A DNA stretch of 64,000 nt from Artemia franciscana. Lineage: Eukaryota; Arthropoda; Branchiopoda; Anostraca; Artemiidae. Positions 22,505 through 32,999 of this stretch are shown one piece after another. The notes below the pieces were generated by a model. The model was not told the origin of the DNA. It did not search any database and saw only the letters and a program-made list of their open reading frames with translations. Made by a program: the position numbers and the translations under genes. Numbering within the stretch: the first letter of the stretch is position 1; each line of letters begins with the position of its first letter. The stretch covers positions 1,657,355-1,721,354 of the forward strand of contig NW_027062649.1 of the NCBI RefSeq assembly GCF_032884065.1, written 5' to 3'.

Positions 22505-22778
22505 AAAAAAACAAGTTTTTAACTGAAAGTAAGGAACGAAACTAAAACCTAAAACGAACAGAAACTATTCTGAATATGAAAAGTGCTGTTCCCTTCTCAA
22601 CGCCTCACTCTTTACGCTAAAGTTTGACTCTTTGTCACAGCTCTACTATTTAAAACAATAAAAACTTTAGCGCAAAGAGTGAGGAGTTGAGGAGGGGACA
22701 ACCCCTTTTCATATACGGAATAGTTTCTGTTTGTTTTAAGTTTTAATGTAGCTCCTTACTTTCAGTTAAAAAACTTAC
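22505..22778. repeat. Isolated long palindromic module of F1
   Basis: This is a full inverted repeat. The left arm carries GAAAGTAAGGAACGAAAC and CTCTTTACGCTAAAG; the right arm is its complement, ending TAGCTCCTTACTTTCAG. Here it stands without most of the rest of F1, so it may move or persist on its own. A further half arm follows at about 22880-23060. Confidence 0.65.
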
Positions 22779-23429
22779 TTTTTTAATTAATTACTGGACG
22801 TTTTCAACAAATGCAGGTTCGAATTTGGCTCAACATACATGAAAAATTAAAACTAAATTTGCAAATTAATTTTGGAATGCTTACTCCTGTTATGAAAGGT
22901 TGCCCCCTCCTCACTACTTTACTCTTTACGCTAAAGCTGTTCGCACATTTAAAACAGCATCCTATTCTAATTAAAAAGCCCGGTTTTTCAGTAAACCCTC
23001 TTAAAAAAATTAGGACAAACAGTCAAACTTTAACGTAAAGAGCAAGGTATTAAGGAGGGTTGTAATCTGATTTGTTAATCTTGGTTAGCTCTATGATATT
23101 ATTTATTTTCGTATGCTTGTTGATGTTAAGATCAATGAAAAGTGCACAACTTGTAGTTCAAATTCTCTTAAATAAAGAATAAATGCCCCTATAGCCTTTA
23201 GAAAGTTTTCGGGGTGGTAACTTTGTCCTGTTTGTGATGATCATTATTCGTTTTGAGTTCTACTCGATTATCCATTTTAGTTTCTACTCGTTTAGATTTA
23301 TTCATCTATAGCAGTATCAGTTACCCACATGTTTAATATTGTTATTCATTTCAATTTGTGTTCATTTTGGGTTTCATTTGCCCATTGGTAGAATTTCTAA
23401 GTTTGAATTATTACATAATTTGATTTTTG

Positions 23430-24240
23430 CTCGTCTTAGGTTTCAATATGGCTCTTTGCTTTTGTTTAAAAACTTATTCTGAAGAACATTTATGTTTTAA
23501 AATTAATAGTAATAAAGGCAAACAAGTTTTGATTTTCAAGATGCGAAAAAACAATCTTGCGATTAAAAACTCTAATTTCCAAAGAACGAGAAGAAAGGGC
23601 ATTACCCCGTATTAGAAAAAATCAAAACTTTCTAATATGCTATGGGGCAAATAAAATTGGTTTAAACCCGTTCGTAGAACTTACTTTGTTTGAGGCACTT
23701 TCCTATAATAATAAAAAAAAATATGCGACGCCCTTTGAATCACCTCAGTTGATATTTATCACCAGGAGGATTGGGCAGTCAAGTAAGGAGCCGGACGCAG
23801 GGCCAGTACTATGTTTAGTTCATTATGAAGGAATCAAGGCTTTACTAGGACTTATAACTATCGGGCAAACATTACTAAACTTTGGTTCTAATTTGAGCGC
23901 CCAGAAAACAAAAGCGAAAAAACTATTATATCATTTGGAAACAAACAATACCCATATCTATTATTAAGTAAAAAAAAATATGAAATAAAATAGAAAAATC
24001 TCAGTATAAAGTAAAAGTAATGTTTTATTTATGTATTATTCCGGGTGTTAAATGTTCTTTTCAATGACCGTTTTTTCAAGTATTAAGCACTAGTATTAGG
24101 TTAATACAGCGTTTCGTTCAAGTGTTTTATGATGATCGCTGATCAAAGTTTATGTTATTTGTGTCTTTCGCTTATGTTATTGTACTGTGTTCATGGCTGT
24201 ATATTTGGCTTTAAAATACACTTGTCTATCGATCTATCTA
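23430..24240 (+). other. Unrecognised 3'-end-like element with a 136-codon frame and (TCTA)n tail
   Basis: A 136-codon frame (23557-23967) has no ATG. It includes GPVLCLVHYEGIKALLGLIT, which I do not recognise. Downstream is a UTR-like region ending in TGGCTTTAAAATACACTTG and a TCTA-type microsatellite (about 24222-24240). The tail suggests a retroposon 3' end and the frame may be its C-terminus, but no domain supports that. Confidence 0.3.
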
Positions 24241-24542
24241 TGGAGAAAAATTAAATCCAATTCATAAACAAATTAAAATAAACTGAATTTGACAGAAAAC
24301 TATATAAACAATGATGATATAATGGGTATTATCTCACTTTTCCAAAAATTAGAAATATTGCCCAGTATTTATGGCATGAAGGAGGGGTACAACTTTTCAT
24401 GGAATTTTGGCCTGCAAATAAAGAACCTGTAATTTCCAGGATATCAGGGGACTCAGGCTCTCACTTCAGAGGGGAAGGGTGGACTTTCTTTCTGGGGAAA
24501 TCAGTTTTTTACCTTTCCTATGAAATAAATATCTTTGTAGAA

Positions 24543-26135
24543 TCAAGTAGTTCGTAATAACGAACTGTAAGTGAACAGGGAAGCGGGCAATAATAACCAA
24601 AACTCTAAGATACAAAATTTTGATATCAATGTGAACATCAAAAGAATCAATTTATTATGCTGGTTCCACACATATAATATTCATTGAGTTTAGTTTTATC
24701 CATCAAAGGCTACGAGCCTGAGAAAATTTGCTGGATTTTTGAAAAAGGGGAAAACACCACCTAAAATCAAATTAAAATCAATTTAGCGTATCAGAGAACC
24801 CTGCTGCAGAGGTTCCAAGCTCCTAACTGCAAAAGTGTAGATATTTGAACGTTTTGCCGATCCTACAATATCGCAAGAGGGCTCATTCGAAAGGAAATTA
24901 GTTTTAGTAGCTTTTTCAAGTGACCAAAAATTGGAGGGAAAATAGCCTTCCTCCCATACTCCTTTTCCCCCAAAAGTCGTCTGATCAAAATTTTCGATAG
25001 CCATTTTGTTCAGTACGGTTGAAAGGTAAAATAACTATGTCTTTGGAGATGCAATGATCCCCCAGAGCCACCAGAGGAAGGTCGCAAGTTATGAAATTTG
25101 CCCATTGTTTACATGTTTATATAGTATTTGTTAAAGGGAAGTGTACCAAAAATTCTCAGCAGGGAGATTTTCTGAGGACGGATTTTTAGTGGAGAATTTC
25201 CTACTAAGGTGAAAGCTCCCAGGGGTAAACTTTCCAAGGAAAATTTTACACGAGGAGAATGTGCCAGGATTCGTATACAAAATTCGTTTTACTTATCTTC
25301 CTGTCTCGTTGGTGACCCCATTTTACATGTAGAGATGCTTCGGGCGAATTGTCGTGGGGAAATTTTCTGCAAAATTTGAATTATTTGATGGATTTTTTAC
25401 GTGGCGGGGAGTATTTCCCACAGGAGGAAATCCCAACAGGGGAATTATCATCAGGAAAACATTCTCCAAGGGGAAATATTTTGCGTAAGAAACTTTCCAT
25501 GGGGGGGGAGATTTCCATGAAAAATTTACCCTAACGTGGGGAGGAGAGAATTCCCCACGACCTTAAAAAGGATCAGAAATTAAGCTAAACAAGTCTTTCT
25601 TTAAATGGCAGTATGCTAAGGAGTATTTTTCAAGCGGGATCGAAAGCAAGAAATTTTCTGGAGGGAATTCGCAGCAAGGATGGAATTGTCCAGGGACAAT
25701 TTGCCGTCGGAAGAATTTTACTTGGAAGGAACTTTTCATGGAGCAATTTTTCGTGAGGGTATTTTCAACGGAGGGGGCGGATTTTCTGGGTTTATTTGAG
25801 AAAGGATCAGAAATTGAATCAAATTTTTTTCTCTGCTGAAGTTCAGGAGCAACGTCAAACTTTAAAACGAATAGAAATTATTCCGTAATCAGGTGGACTA
25901 CCCCCTCCCCTTTCTTTACGCTAACGCTCAACCTTTTGTCACGATATTTAAAGAACGATTCGTGAAACAAAAGGGCAGTGGAATTAGAACCATAACCTTT
26001 TACAAAAGTTGTTAATAGCTTTAGCATGAAGAGAGGGGTGTTAAGGAAGAAGCAGCCCACCTCATATACGGAACAATTTCTGTTCTTTTTAAGTTTCAAT
26101 GTTGCTCCTTACTTTCAGTAGGAAAAAAAAATTTT
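24543..26135 (+). mobile_element. F1 repeat, long copy E (with expanded GGGGA-TTTTCC array)
   Basis: The left junction is A24542|TC, followed by a hairpin with AGTTCGT / ACGAACT arms (24548-24567). The F1 head then follows: AAAACTCTAAGATAC, CATCAAAGGCTACGAGCCTG and a GTGACCAAAAATTGGAGGG block. A long expansion of GGGGA-TTTTCC units occupies about 25150-25800. The copy closes with a palindromic module (about 25829-26130). The order agrees with copy A, but the inner module is replaced by the array, a variant shared with copy F at 51.5-53.2 kb. Confidence 0.65.
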
Positions 26136-26574
26136 CCATTTAATTTTAATAAGAAACGACAAGTACAACTAAACACTTTTTCTTCTATTAGAGTATGGCT
26201 GTGTTAACATCTCAGTATTTAAGGACAGAAGCTAAAAATCTTACTTTATTTTCCTGAAGAATTCTGTAAACACAAATTCGAAGACCATTCTTGAATAGGT
26301 ACTGAGACAAACAAACGTCCAGCAACTAATTAAACCAAGATATTGACCTCGCAATAAAAAAAAAATTAATGGTTCTATTAACTTTTCCTTTTTTGCTTCT
26401 GTTAATATTTACGAGTCAACTGATTTAATTTGACATTATACACGCTGCCAAGACAAAAGTGAAGAGTCTTAGCATTCTTCATGGAGTACCTGGGAGTTAA
26501 CAAAAGGATGAGAAAAATAAATGATTTCAGGGGAAAAATACAATTACAAATATGTTTTTGGGGCCAAAAAAGGG
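26136..26574. other. Unassigned stretch
   Basis: No gene or repeat was recognised. Confidence 0.4.
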
Positions 26575-26800
26575 AGGCTAAAACCAAAACTCCCTTATAG
26601 GGGGGCTAAAACCAAAACTCCCCTGGTACTCCCTTACAGGATGGGGGGCTAAAACAAAAACTATCCTGATACTCCCTTGGTATTCCCTTATAGGGGGGGA
26701 GGGGGGCTAAACCTTAAAACTCCCCTGATACTTCCTTATAGGGGGTGGGGTAAAACCAAAACTCCCCGGACCCTCCCTTGATAGTCCCGTATAGAGTAAT
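26575..26800 (+). repeat. Minisatellite, about 5 units of GGGGGCTAAAACCAAAACTCCC type
   Basis: Units start with a G run plus CTAAAACCAAAACTCCC and end CCCTTATAG; unit lengths run from about 28 to 56 bp. Starts are near 26572, 26601, 26645, 26695 and 26743. The units are strongly G/C-skewed between halves, so each strand could fold on itself. Confidence 0.75.
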
Positions 26801-27289
26801 CTTTTTAAATAATTTGAGGTATTTACAGGAGAACTGAAAGGTCACTTTTTAGGATTCCATCCCCATCCTCTAAAGAGGAGGGCTGAATGGTGAATCTTTC
26901 CAAATTTTAAGTTTAGTATCTATATATTATGTCTATCAATGAGTGGCATAGTAAATTGATTAGTTAATTAGATACTCCCCTCAAAACACGCTGGATTCAC
27001 TCCAACAAATAATCCTTATGACTGCCACTACCCCTGCTCAAGCAATCAGAATTTCTATTAAAATATCACGTTTCTTTAAATTAAACCATAGAGATGGACC
27101 GATAAAATCGAGAGCAAACAAAGTTTTAAACATATAAATGACAAAATCGTAGAAACTATTTAAATATTGAACAAAAACCAAATCAATAGCCTAGCCTGTT
27201 TACAGCACGGCAGTAAAGAATATTTTTTAAGAGATCAGAGCATACGATAACATATGTCAGCCAGTTTTTGCTAACTAATTGTAACTAAT
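26801..27289. other. Unassigned stretch
   Basis: This is AT-rich, with nothing recognised. Confidence 0.35.
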
Positions 27290-27560
27290 AGTAACCGAAA
27301 CTTTAAAATATATAGTTTTGACACCAGTATAGACATCAAATGACTTGGTTTTTATAGTGATTCGAAAATGTTAAAACCTACTAAGCTTAAAGTTATTCCT
27401 CAAATATTATGAGCCTGAGCCAATTCACTTAATTTGAGAAAAAAAGGGAAGCACTCCAAGAAGGAGAGCAAACTCTACAAAAATTACATCATGTAATTCA
27501 GCAAGTCAAAGAACCCTATTACAGACTCCAAAAGCAAATTAAAATGCAAATTCTTCGAGC
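27290..27560 (+). repeat. Decayed F1 head
   Basis: The order GTAACCGAAACTTTAAAAT, a GACATCAAATGACTTGG block, TATTATGAGCCTGAG, AATTACATCATGTAATTCAG follows the first 300 bp of F1. The terminal hairpin is absent. Confidence 0.5.
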
Positions 27561-28662
27561 TTTCAGTGAGATTCCAAATAACCATAGAAAGCGAGGGAAG
27601 GGAAAAATTTCTTCCCTAGCCTCCCTGTGGAGTTTATTAACTTTTTTAAGTATAACATAAGAGTTTATATTCTCATGGTTACGTGCAAAAAAGAGGGAGG
27701 GGTGAAGAGGACATACACTGTAATATTTGCCCTATGGATTCCCCCTGAAGACTGTGAAAAAGATGACCCTAAATTTCTTTTTGGATGTTTTGGAACCCTT
27801 CCCACTCGACAAAACATGTTAAGGGATGCATTGATGATTCTTTCATTGATGATTGAAGCACTGTTATCCAAACATAAGTAATAAATTGCAAATAAAGAGC
27901 GACCCTTGTCAATAAAAACAAAACAAAAAAATGTATAGATTATAATATATTTATCCACCGAATCTACTATTTGTAGACTAGTCTTAAAAATGTAAAATTT
28001 ATTACCTTTACATATATTTATCGAAAACAAGTAACGTTTTAAAGACTTCAGAAAAAAGGGGTTAAGCTGTAAAAAGACATTTGATTTCGATGAAAACTAT
28101 ACAATTAAATTCAATATGTGTCAGAAGGCTTAGGTTACTATTTACAAACATAAGGAATATCTTTTTTTCAAAGAAGGATGGCCGAGCACGAGTTTTGCTT
28201 TTCTTCCCAGGGGTAATTTGTAACGAGCCGGTGCTCGCAGATTATCAAAAGAGGGCTTTGAACGAAAATTTAATTTATAGTGCCCTTTTTAAGTAATAAA
28301 ACAGATAATACTAGAGTAAAGTGCCATTGTCTACGTTTTTTCAGCAAACAGCAATTTTGGCCAAAACTGGATCAAAATATTATCGAGCGAAAGATCTGGG
28401 AACTATTGAATTTGTAATTATGGTTTCCCAGCTTCGGAGGCCATACTTGAGCGCGATATAACAAACAGTTTAGACTGTTATAACAGACAGTTTATCCAAC
28501 ATATCGTTAAAATATCTCATACTCTCACACCAGCTATTAAGTTGGAAATCAGCAGATTCTTCTATGAGAGTGAGGAGGGCACGTAAATTCTTCAAGTCCC
28601 TTAAAAAATACTTCTCAGTCAAATTCAACGGCCCTTGTGTTTCAGGAGTTGTTCTTAAAAAA
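27561..28662. other. Unassigned stretch with weak F1 traces
   Basis: Short frames at 27627-27881 (plus) and 27665-28030 (minus) overlap each other and have no recognised motif. A block near 28190-28300 (TTCCCAGGGGTAATTTGTAA, AGTGCCCTTTTTAAG) is F1-like. Confidence 0.35.
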
Positions 28663-29482
28663 CTGGGACGAAAAAAAAAATAGCGTAAAGAGCGAGATAG
28701 AAGAGACAACCACCTTCATGTACGTAATTTTCTGTTCTTTTTAGGTTTTATTGTTGCTCCCTACTTTTAGTTAAACAAACTTGTTTAGTTTTTTATTGCA
28801 TGTCTGACCGTTTTTCAAATCCAGTCAGGAAATCTCCTATCCACTCCCATGTAAGATTTCCCCTGAATGAACATTCTCTCCTGAAAATTTTCTCCTCTGG
28901 GAAATTCTTCCGGTGGAAAAGCCCCCATAAAATTTCCACCGAAAAATTTCAGCATATTACCCAATAGTTTATTCTTTACGTAAGCGATGGGCAAATTACA
29001 TAGCTTACAGCCCTTTCCCCAGGAGCTGGGGCGGTCATATCATCCCCAGGAGCATAGTCATTGGATGTTTCAACCATGCTGAACCAAATGGCTATTTTAA
29101 AGTTTTAATCGGATGTCTGAGGCGTTTCTTTTATCGGTTTTTTCTTCGGTATTTTCCTCGAATATATTATTTTGTTCGCGCTGAAGAACAGAGGCGGTCG
29201 TCCTCTCAATATATCCGCTTTGTGTGTTTTTTCAGTATTCTCGTTTGACCTTAAAAAAACCCCATTTTTGATCATTTTCTTTCCTTATAAAATTTTTCTC
29301 AGGCTTGTAGCGTTTGACAGGTAACATGAAACTTAATCAATTTTAGTTATACGGACTTGGCTTAAAAAGTCAATTCTTTTGATGTACTAATTCTTATCAA
29401 AAGTCTTTGTTTTTAGAATTTCGGCTACTATAGGGCCGAGTCTCTCCTTACTTACAGTTCATTACAATGAACTGTTTGAAAG
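28663..29482 (-). mobile_element. F1 repeat, internally shortened reverse copy
   Basis: It starts in a palindrome arm (GCGTAAAGAGCGAG, then TTGCTCCCTACTTTTAG). It continues through a C-rich GAAAA array (28850-28960) and the AGCTTACAGCCC block (about 29000), and closes with TTTCGGCTACTATAGGGCCG. The hairpin is decayed: CAGTTCATT and AATGAACTG arms around 29456-29474. Confidence 0.6.
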
Positions 29483-30507
29483 AGAAGCAATAACGACAGC
29501 TATACAAACATCCTTTACGCTCAGCAGGTCAACCCACAATTACCCAAAACCGACGGTACATCTGCTTATTGATCTCAGTCAATGTTCAGTCAAAGAAAAT
29601 AGGTAACTGAACGGAGAGTAATCTTTGTCACTTTAACACAAGCATAATAGGAATCAAAGACTGACAGCGCCATTGACGGTATAGCTTTACATTGTAGAAC
29701 TAGAAATTTTCAAAACAGGCTTAAATTAGGTTTAGTGGCACTTTAACTGTGAAAAGGTATTCCTTTATCTATGGTACAAAGCAAAGCAAACCAGCCCCTT
29801 CATGACGTCGTTCAGTTACTTTCAACTTCTCAAACACAACAAGTTCTATGAAATGGCTCAATTTGTTTACTTCTATCTTATTCAAGTCCCAAAATTCTTA
29901 GAAGCTTTCTTTCCCCAGAAATATATCATCTTTTGTCACTCGTGGATGTACGAGAAAATTGTAAATGTTCAATTAAAATTTGTTTTCGCTGCATCCGTGA
30001 CGATTAAAAGGAGCCTCGTTTTACAGTCAACTACTTATTAACAACATTTGAGAAAGCAAAAAACATTTTTAAATTTTGTAAAAAAAAATTTTACTCTAAA
30101 AAATTCAAGTTATGGAACATACCATCTTTTCAGTCATCATAGCCAAAAAGACGATACAAGACATAAAAAGAGTTCATTTTTCTATCAGGGTGTTTATTTT
30201 TGGAATTACGATTTTGCACGTTTTAAGTTTTCTTATTGTGAGTTTGCTCTTGTCAGAGGCGTCTTGTCTTGTCGCCTCTTATCACAGGCGACAAGCAAAT
30301 GCCAGGAAACATTTTTTTTTGCTTGAAATATTATGCCTGGATGACCTTTTTTTCTTGTTCGAAATATGTGTATATTTATAAGTGAAACGAAGATGTACCA
30401 TAAGCTATAGGGTCTTCCTATTAGATCCGCCACTGTTTGCGTTACTGGCCTGCAATAGCACTATTGTCAATAATTTGTTATCTAGAGACCAGAAATAAGC
30501 AATATTA
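29483..30507. other. Unassigned stretch
   Basis: Overlapping frames at 29802-30041, 30048-30326 and 30112-30381 have no recognisable domain or splice context. A tandem TTGTCTTGTCGCCTCTTATC / CAGGCGACAAG inverted pair occurs near 30265-30297. Confidence 0.35.
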
Positions 30508-32148
30508 TCAAACAGTTCGTGTAACGAACTGTAGTAAGGAGCGACCCGGCTCAATAGTAACCGAAACTCTAAAAAATGGATACCAATGAATGGATAAAAA
30601 ATGGATAAAAAATGGATAAAAATTTGATACGAATAGTTACATCAAATGAACCGCATTTTAATGCTGATTTTAAATATATAAGTTTCATCAAAATCAGTTA
30701 TACCCATCAAAAGTTACCAGCTTGAGAAAATTTGCCTCATTTCAGAAAATAGGTTGGAAACACCCCCAATCTTAACGAAAATCACACTATCAGATTCAGC
30801 GTATCAGAGAACTTAATTGTAGAAGTTTCAAGCTCATATCTACAAAAATGTGGAATTTCGTATTTTTTGCCAGAAGACAGATCACGGATGCGTGTTTATT
30901 TGTTTATTTGTTTTTTGTTTTTTTCCCAGGGGTGATCGTATCCACTGAGTGGTCTAGAATGTCTCGAGAGGGCTCATTTTAACGGAATTTAAAAGTTCTA
31001 GTGCCCCTTTTAAGTGACCACAAAATTGGAGGGCACCTAGGCCCCCTCCCACGCTCATTTTTTCCAAAAGTCACCGGATCAAAATTCTGAGATAGCCATT
31101 TTATTCACCATAGTCAAAAAACCTAATAACTATGTCTTTAAGGACGACTTACTCCCCCGCAGTCCCTGTGGGAGGGGCTGCAAGTTACAAACTTTGACCT
31201 GTGTTTACATATAGTAATGGTTACTGGGAAGAGTACAGACGTTTTTAGGGGTATTTTTTGTTTAGGGGGGAGATTTGAGGGGGAGGGGTTACGTGGGAGG
31301 ATGTTTCCATGGAGAAACGTGTCATGGGGGAAGAGAATTTCAATGAAGGGGGCGCAAAGCTTTCTAGCATTATTTGAAAAAAACAATGAAAAATAAATAT
31401 GAAAAGTTTTTTCCTACTGAAAGTAAGGAGCAGCATTAAAACTTAAAACGAACAAAAATTATTACGCATATGAAGGGTTTACCTTCTCGTTATACCTCAC
31501 TCCTTACGCTAAAGTATTTTCAGTAATTTCAACTATTTATTCTACGGCCTTTGTGATTCAGATGTCATTCTTAAGGAATTGGGACAAAATTTAAGCTTAA
31601 GGGTAAAGAGTGAGGAATCGGCGAGGGTTGAACCCCCTCATGCACGCAATAAAAACATACGAATATGGAAGTTCGTTACGTAAATTAATTCGTAAGTTAC
31701 GTATATTTTTTACCTATGAAAACGTTTGTAAATAATTAGAAGTTCTAGTTGCTTTTTTAAGTAATCAAAAAATTGGAGGGCAACTAGGCCTCCTCCCTCA
31801 CTTCTTTTTTCTCAAAATCTTCAGATTAATTGCAGTTTATTAATATGCAAATTTCTTCTTAATTATTTAAGTGCGGAGAGCCAAGATCAAAACATGCATT
31901 AATTCAAAAACGTTCGGAAATTAAATTTTAAAAAAACAAGTTTTTTAAATGAAAGTAAGGAGCAACATTAAAACTTAAAATGAACAGAAATTACTCTGTA
32001 TATGGAAGGGGCTTTTCCTCCTCAACGCCCCGCTCTTTACGCTAAAGTTTCTTAATGTTTTAAAAATAGAGTTAAGAGAAAGAGTCAAACTTTAGCGTAA
32101 AGAGCGGGGGGTTGAGGAGGAAAAGCCCCTTTCATATACGGAGTAATT
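30508..32148 (+). mobile_element. F1 repeat, long copy D (right end clipped)
   Basis: The left junction is A30507|TC with hairpin arms ACAGTTCGT and ACGAACTGT (30512-30532, loop GTA shortened and shared). All F1 blocks follow in the order of copy A, often with near-identical stretches. The palindrome starts at about 31930 and its right arm stops abruptly at GGAGTAATT (32148), so about 90 bp of the far end is missing. A local triplication of AATGGATAAA is present at about 30588-30620. No coding potential was found. Confidence 0.75.
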
Positions 32149-32639
32149 CCCAAAGAAATATTCTACTGCCTTGCAAATCTTTTTCCTAGAACCCTTCCGT
32201 CTCTCCCCTCTCCATTATTAACTCTTAAGTCTCCAATTTCAGATTCAACTGTATTTGGAACGACATCTCCCATTCCTATCCTTGAGTCTATCAACGTTTA
32301 CTACCTGGAAAGCAGCAACCCTTTCTACTTTCAGCTACTACTCTTCCTAAACCTTACCTAATTACCCTTCTTCTTACCCTACCATTCCTACTACCCTTTA
32401 CAAATTTCAACTTTAAGCTAATTCTGAACAGTATTACATGGTAATCTTTGCTTTTACTATTAATATAAGTACTCCCATATACCATATTGTCCTTTATCGG
32501 TCACACCATTACTCGACTCACGGTATTACGATATCCTTAATTAAGGTCCCGCACAGAACAAGTAAGGATCACTTCGTAAAAAAAAACAAATAGGGCAGGC
32601 ATTTACTGGAGTTCAGTGGTAAGAAGCATTTAATCATTT
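32149..32639. other. Unassigned C/T-rich stretch
   Basis: Unlike its surroundings, 32160-32400 is pyrimidine-rich on the plus strand. No frame or repeat was assigned. Confidence 0.35.
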
Positions 32640-32945
32640 CGAATGGGAGGAATCGACCAGGGGTAATGTCCCGAGGGGGAAGGGATTTTACTCGGGAGGA
32701 ACTTTTCACGGAGGAATTTTTAGGGAGAGGAGGGGTCCATCTAAGGGTAGGTAGATTTCCAGGGATTATTTGAAAAACAGTCAGAAATTGAATACAAAAA
32801 AAAAGTTTTTTCTACTGAAAATAAGGAGCAAAATTAATACTTAAAATGAACAGAATTTATTCCGTATACGAGGAGGGATGTCCCCTTCTCAATACCCCAC
32901 TCTTTACGCTAAAGTTCAATCTTTTGATTCAAATCTTTAAGAACG
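32640..32945 (+). repeat. F1 tail fragment
   Basis: A G-rich GGAATTTTT array end is followed by a palindrome left arm with CTACTGAAAATAAGGAGC and CTCTTTACGCTAAAGTT. The right arm is missing. Confidence 0.5.
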
Positions 32946-32999
32946 GCTTCTGAAGCATATGTGCCGTTTAATCTGACCTTGAATTCTTGTTTACTGTCT

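Noticed and set aside
29802..30381. Three overlapping plus-strand frames
   Set aside because: Phe/Tyr-rich chance frames in AT-rich DNA without conserved motifs.
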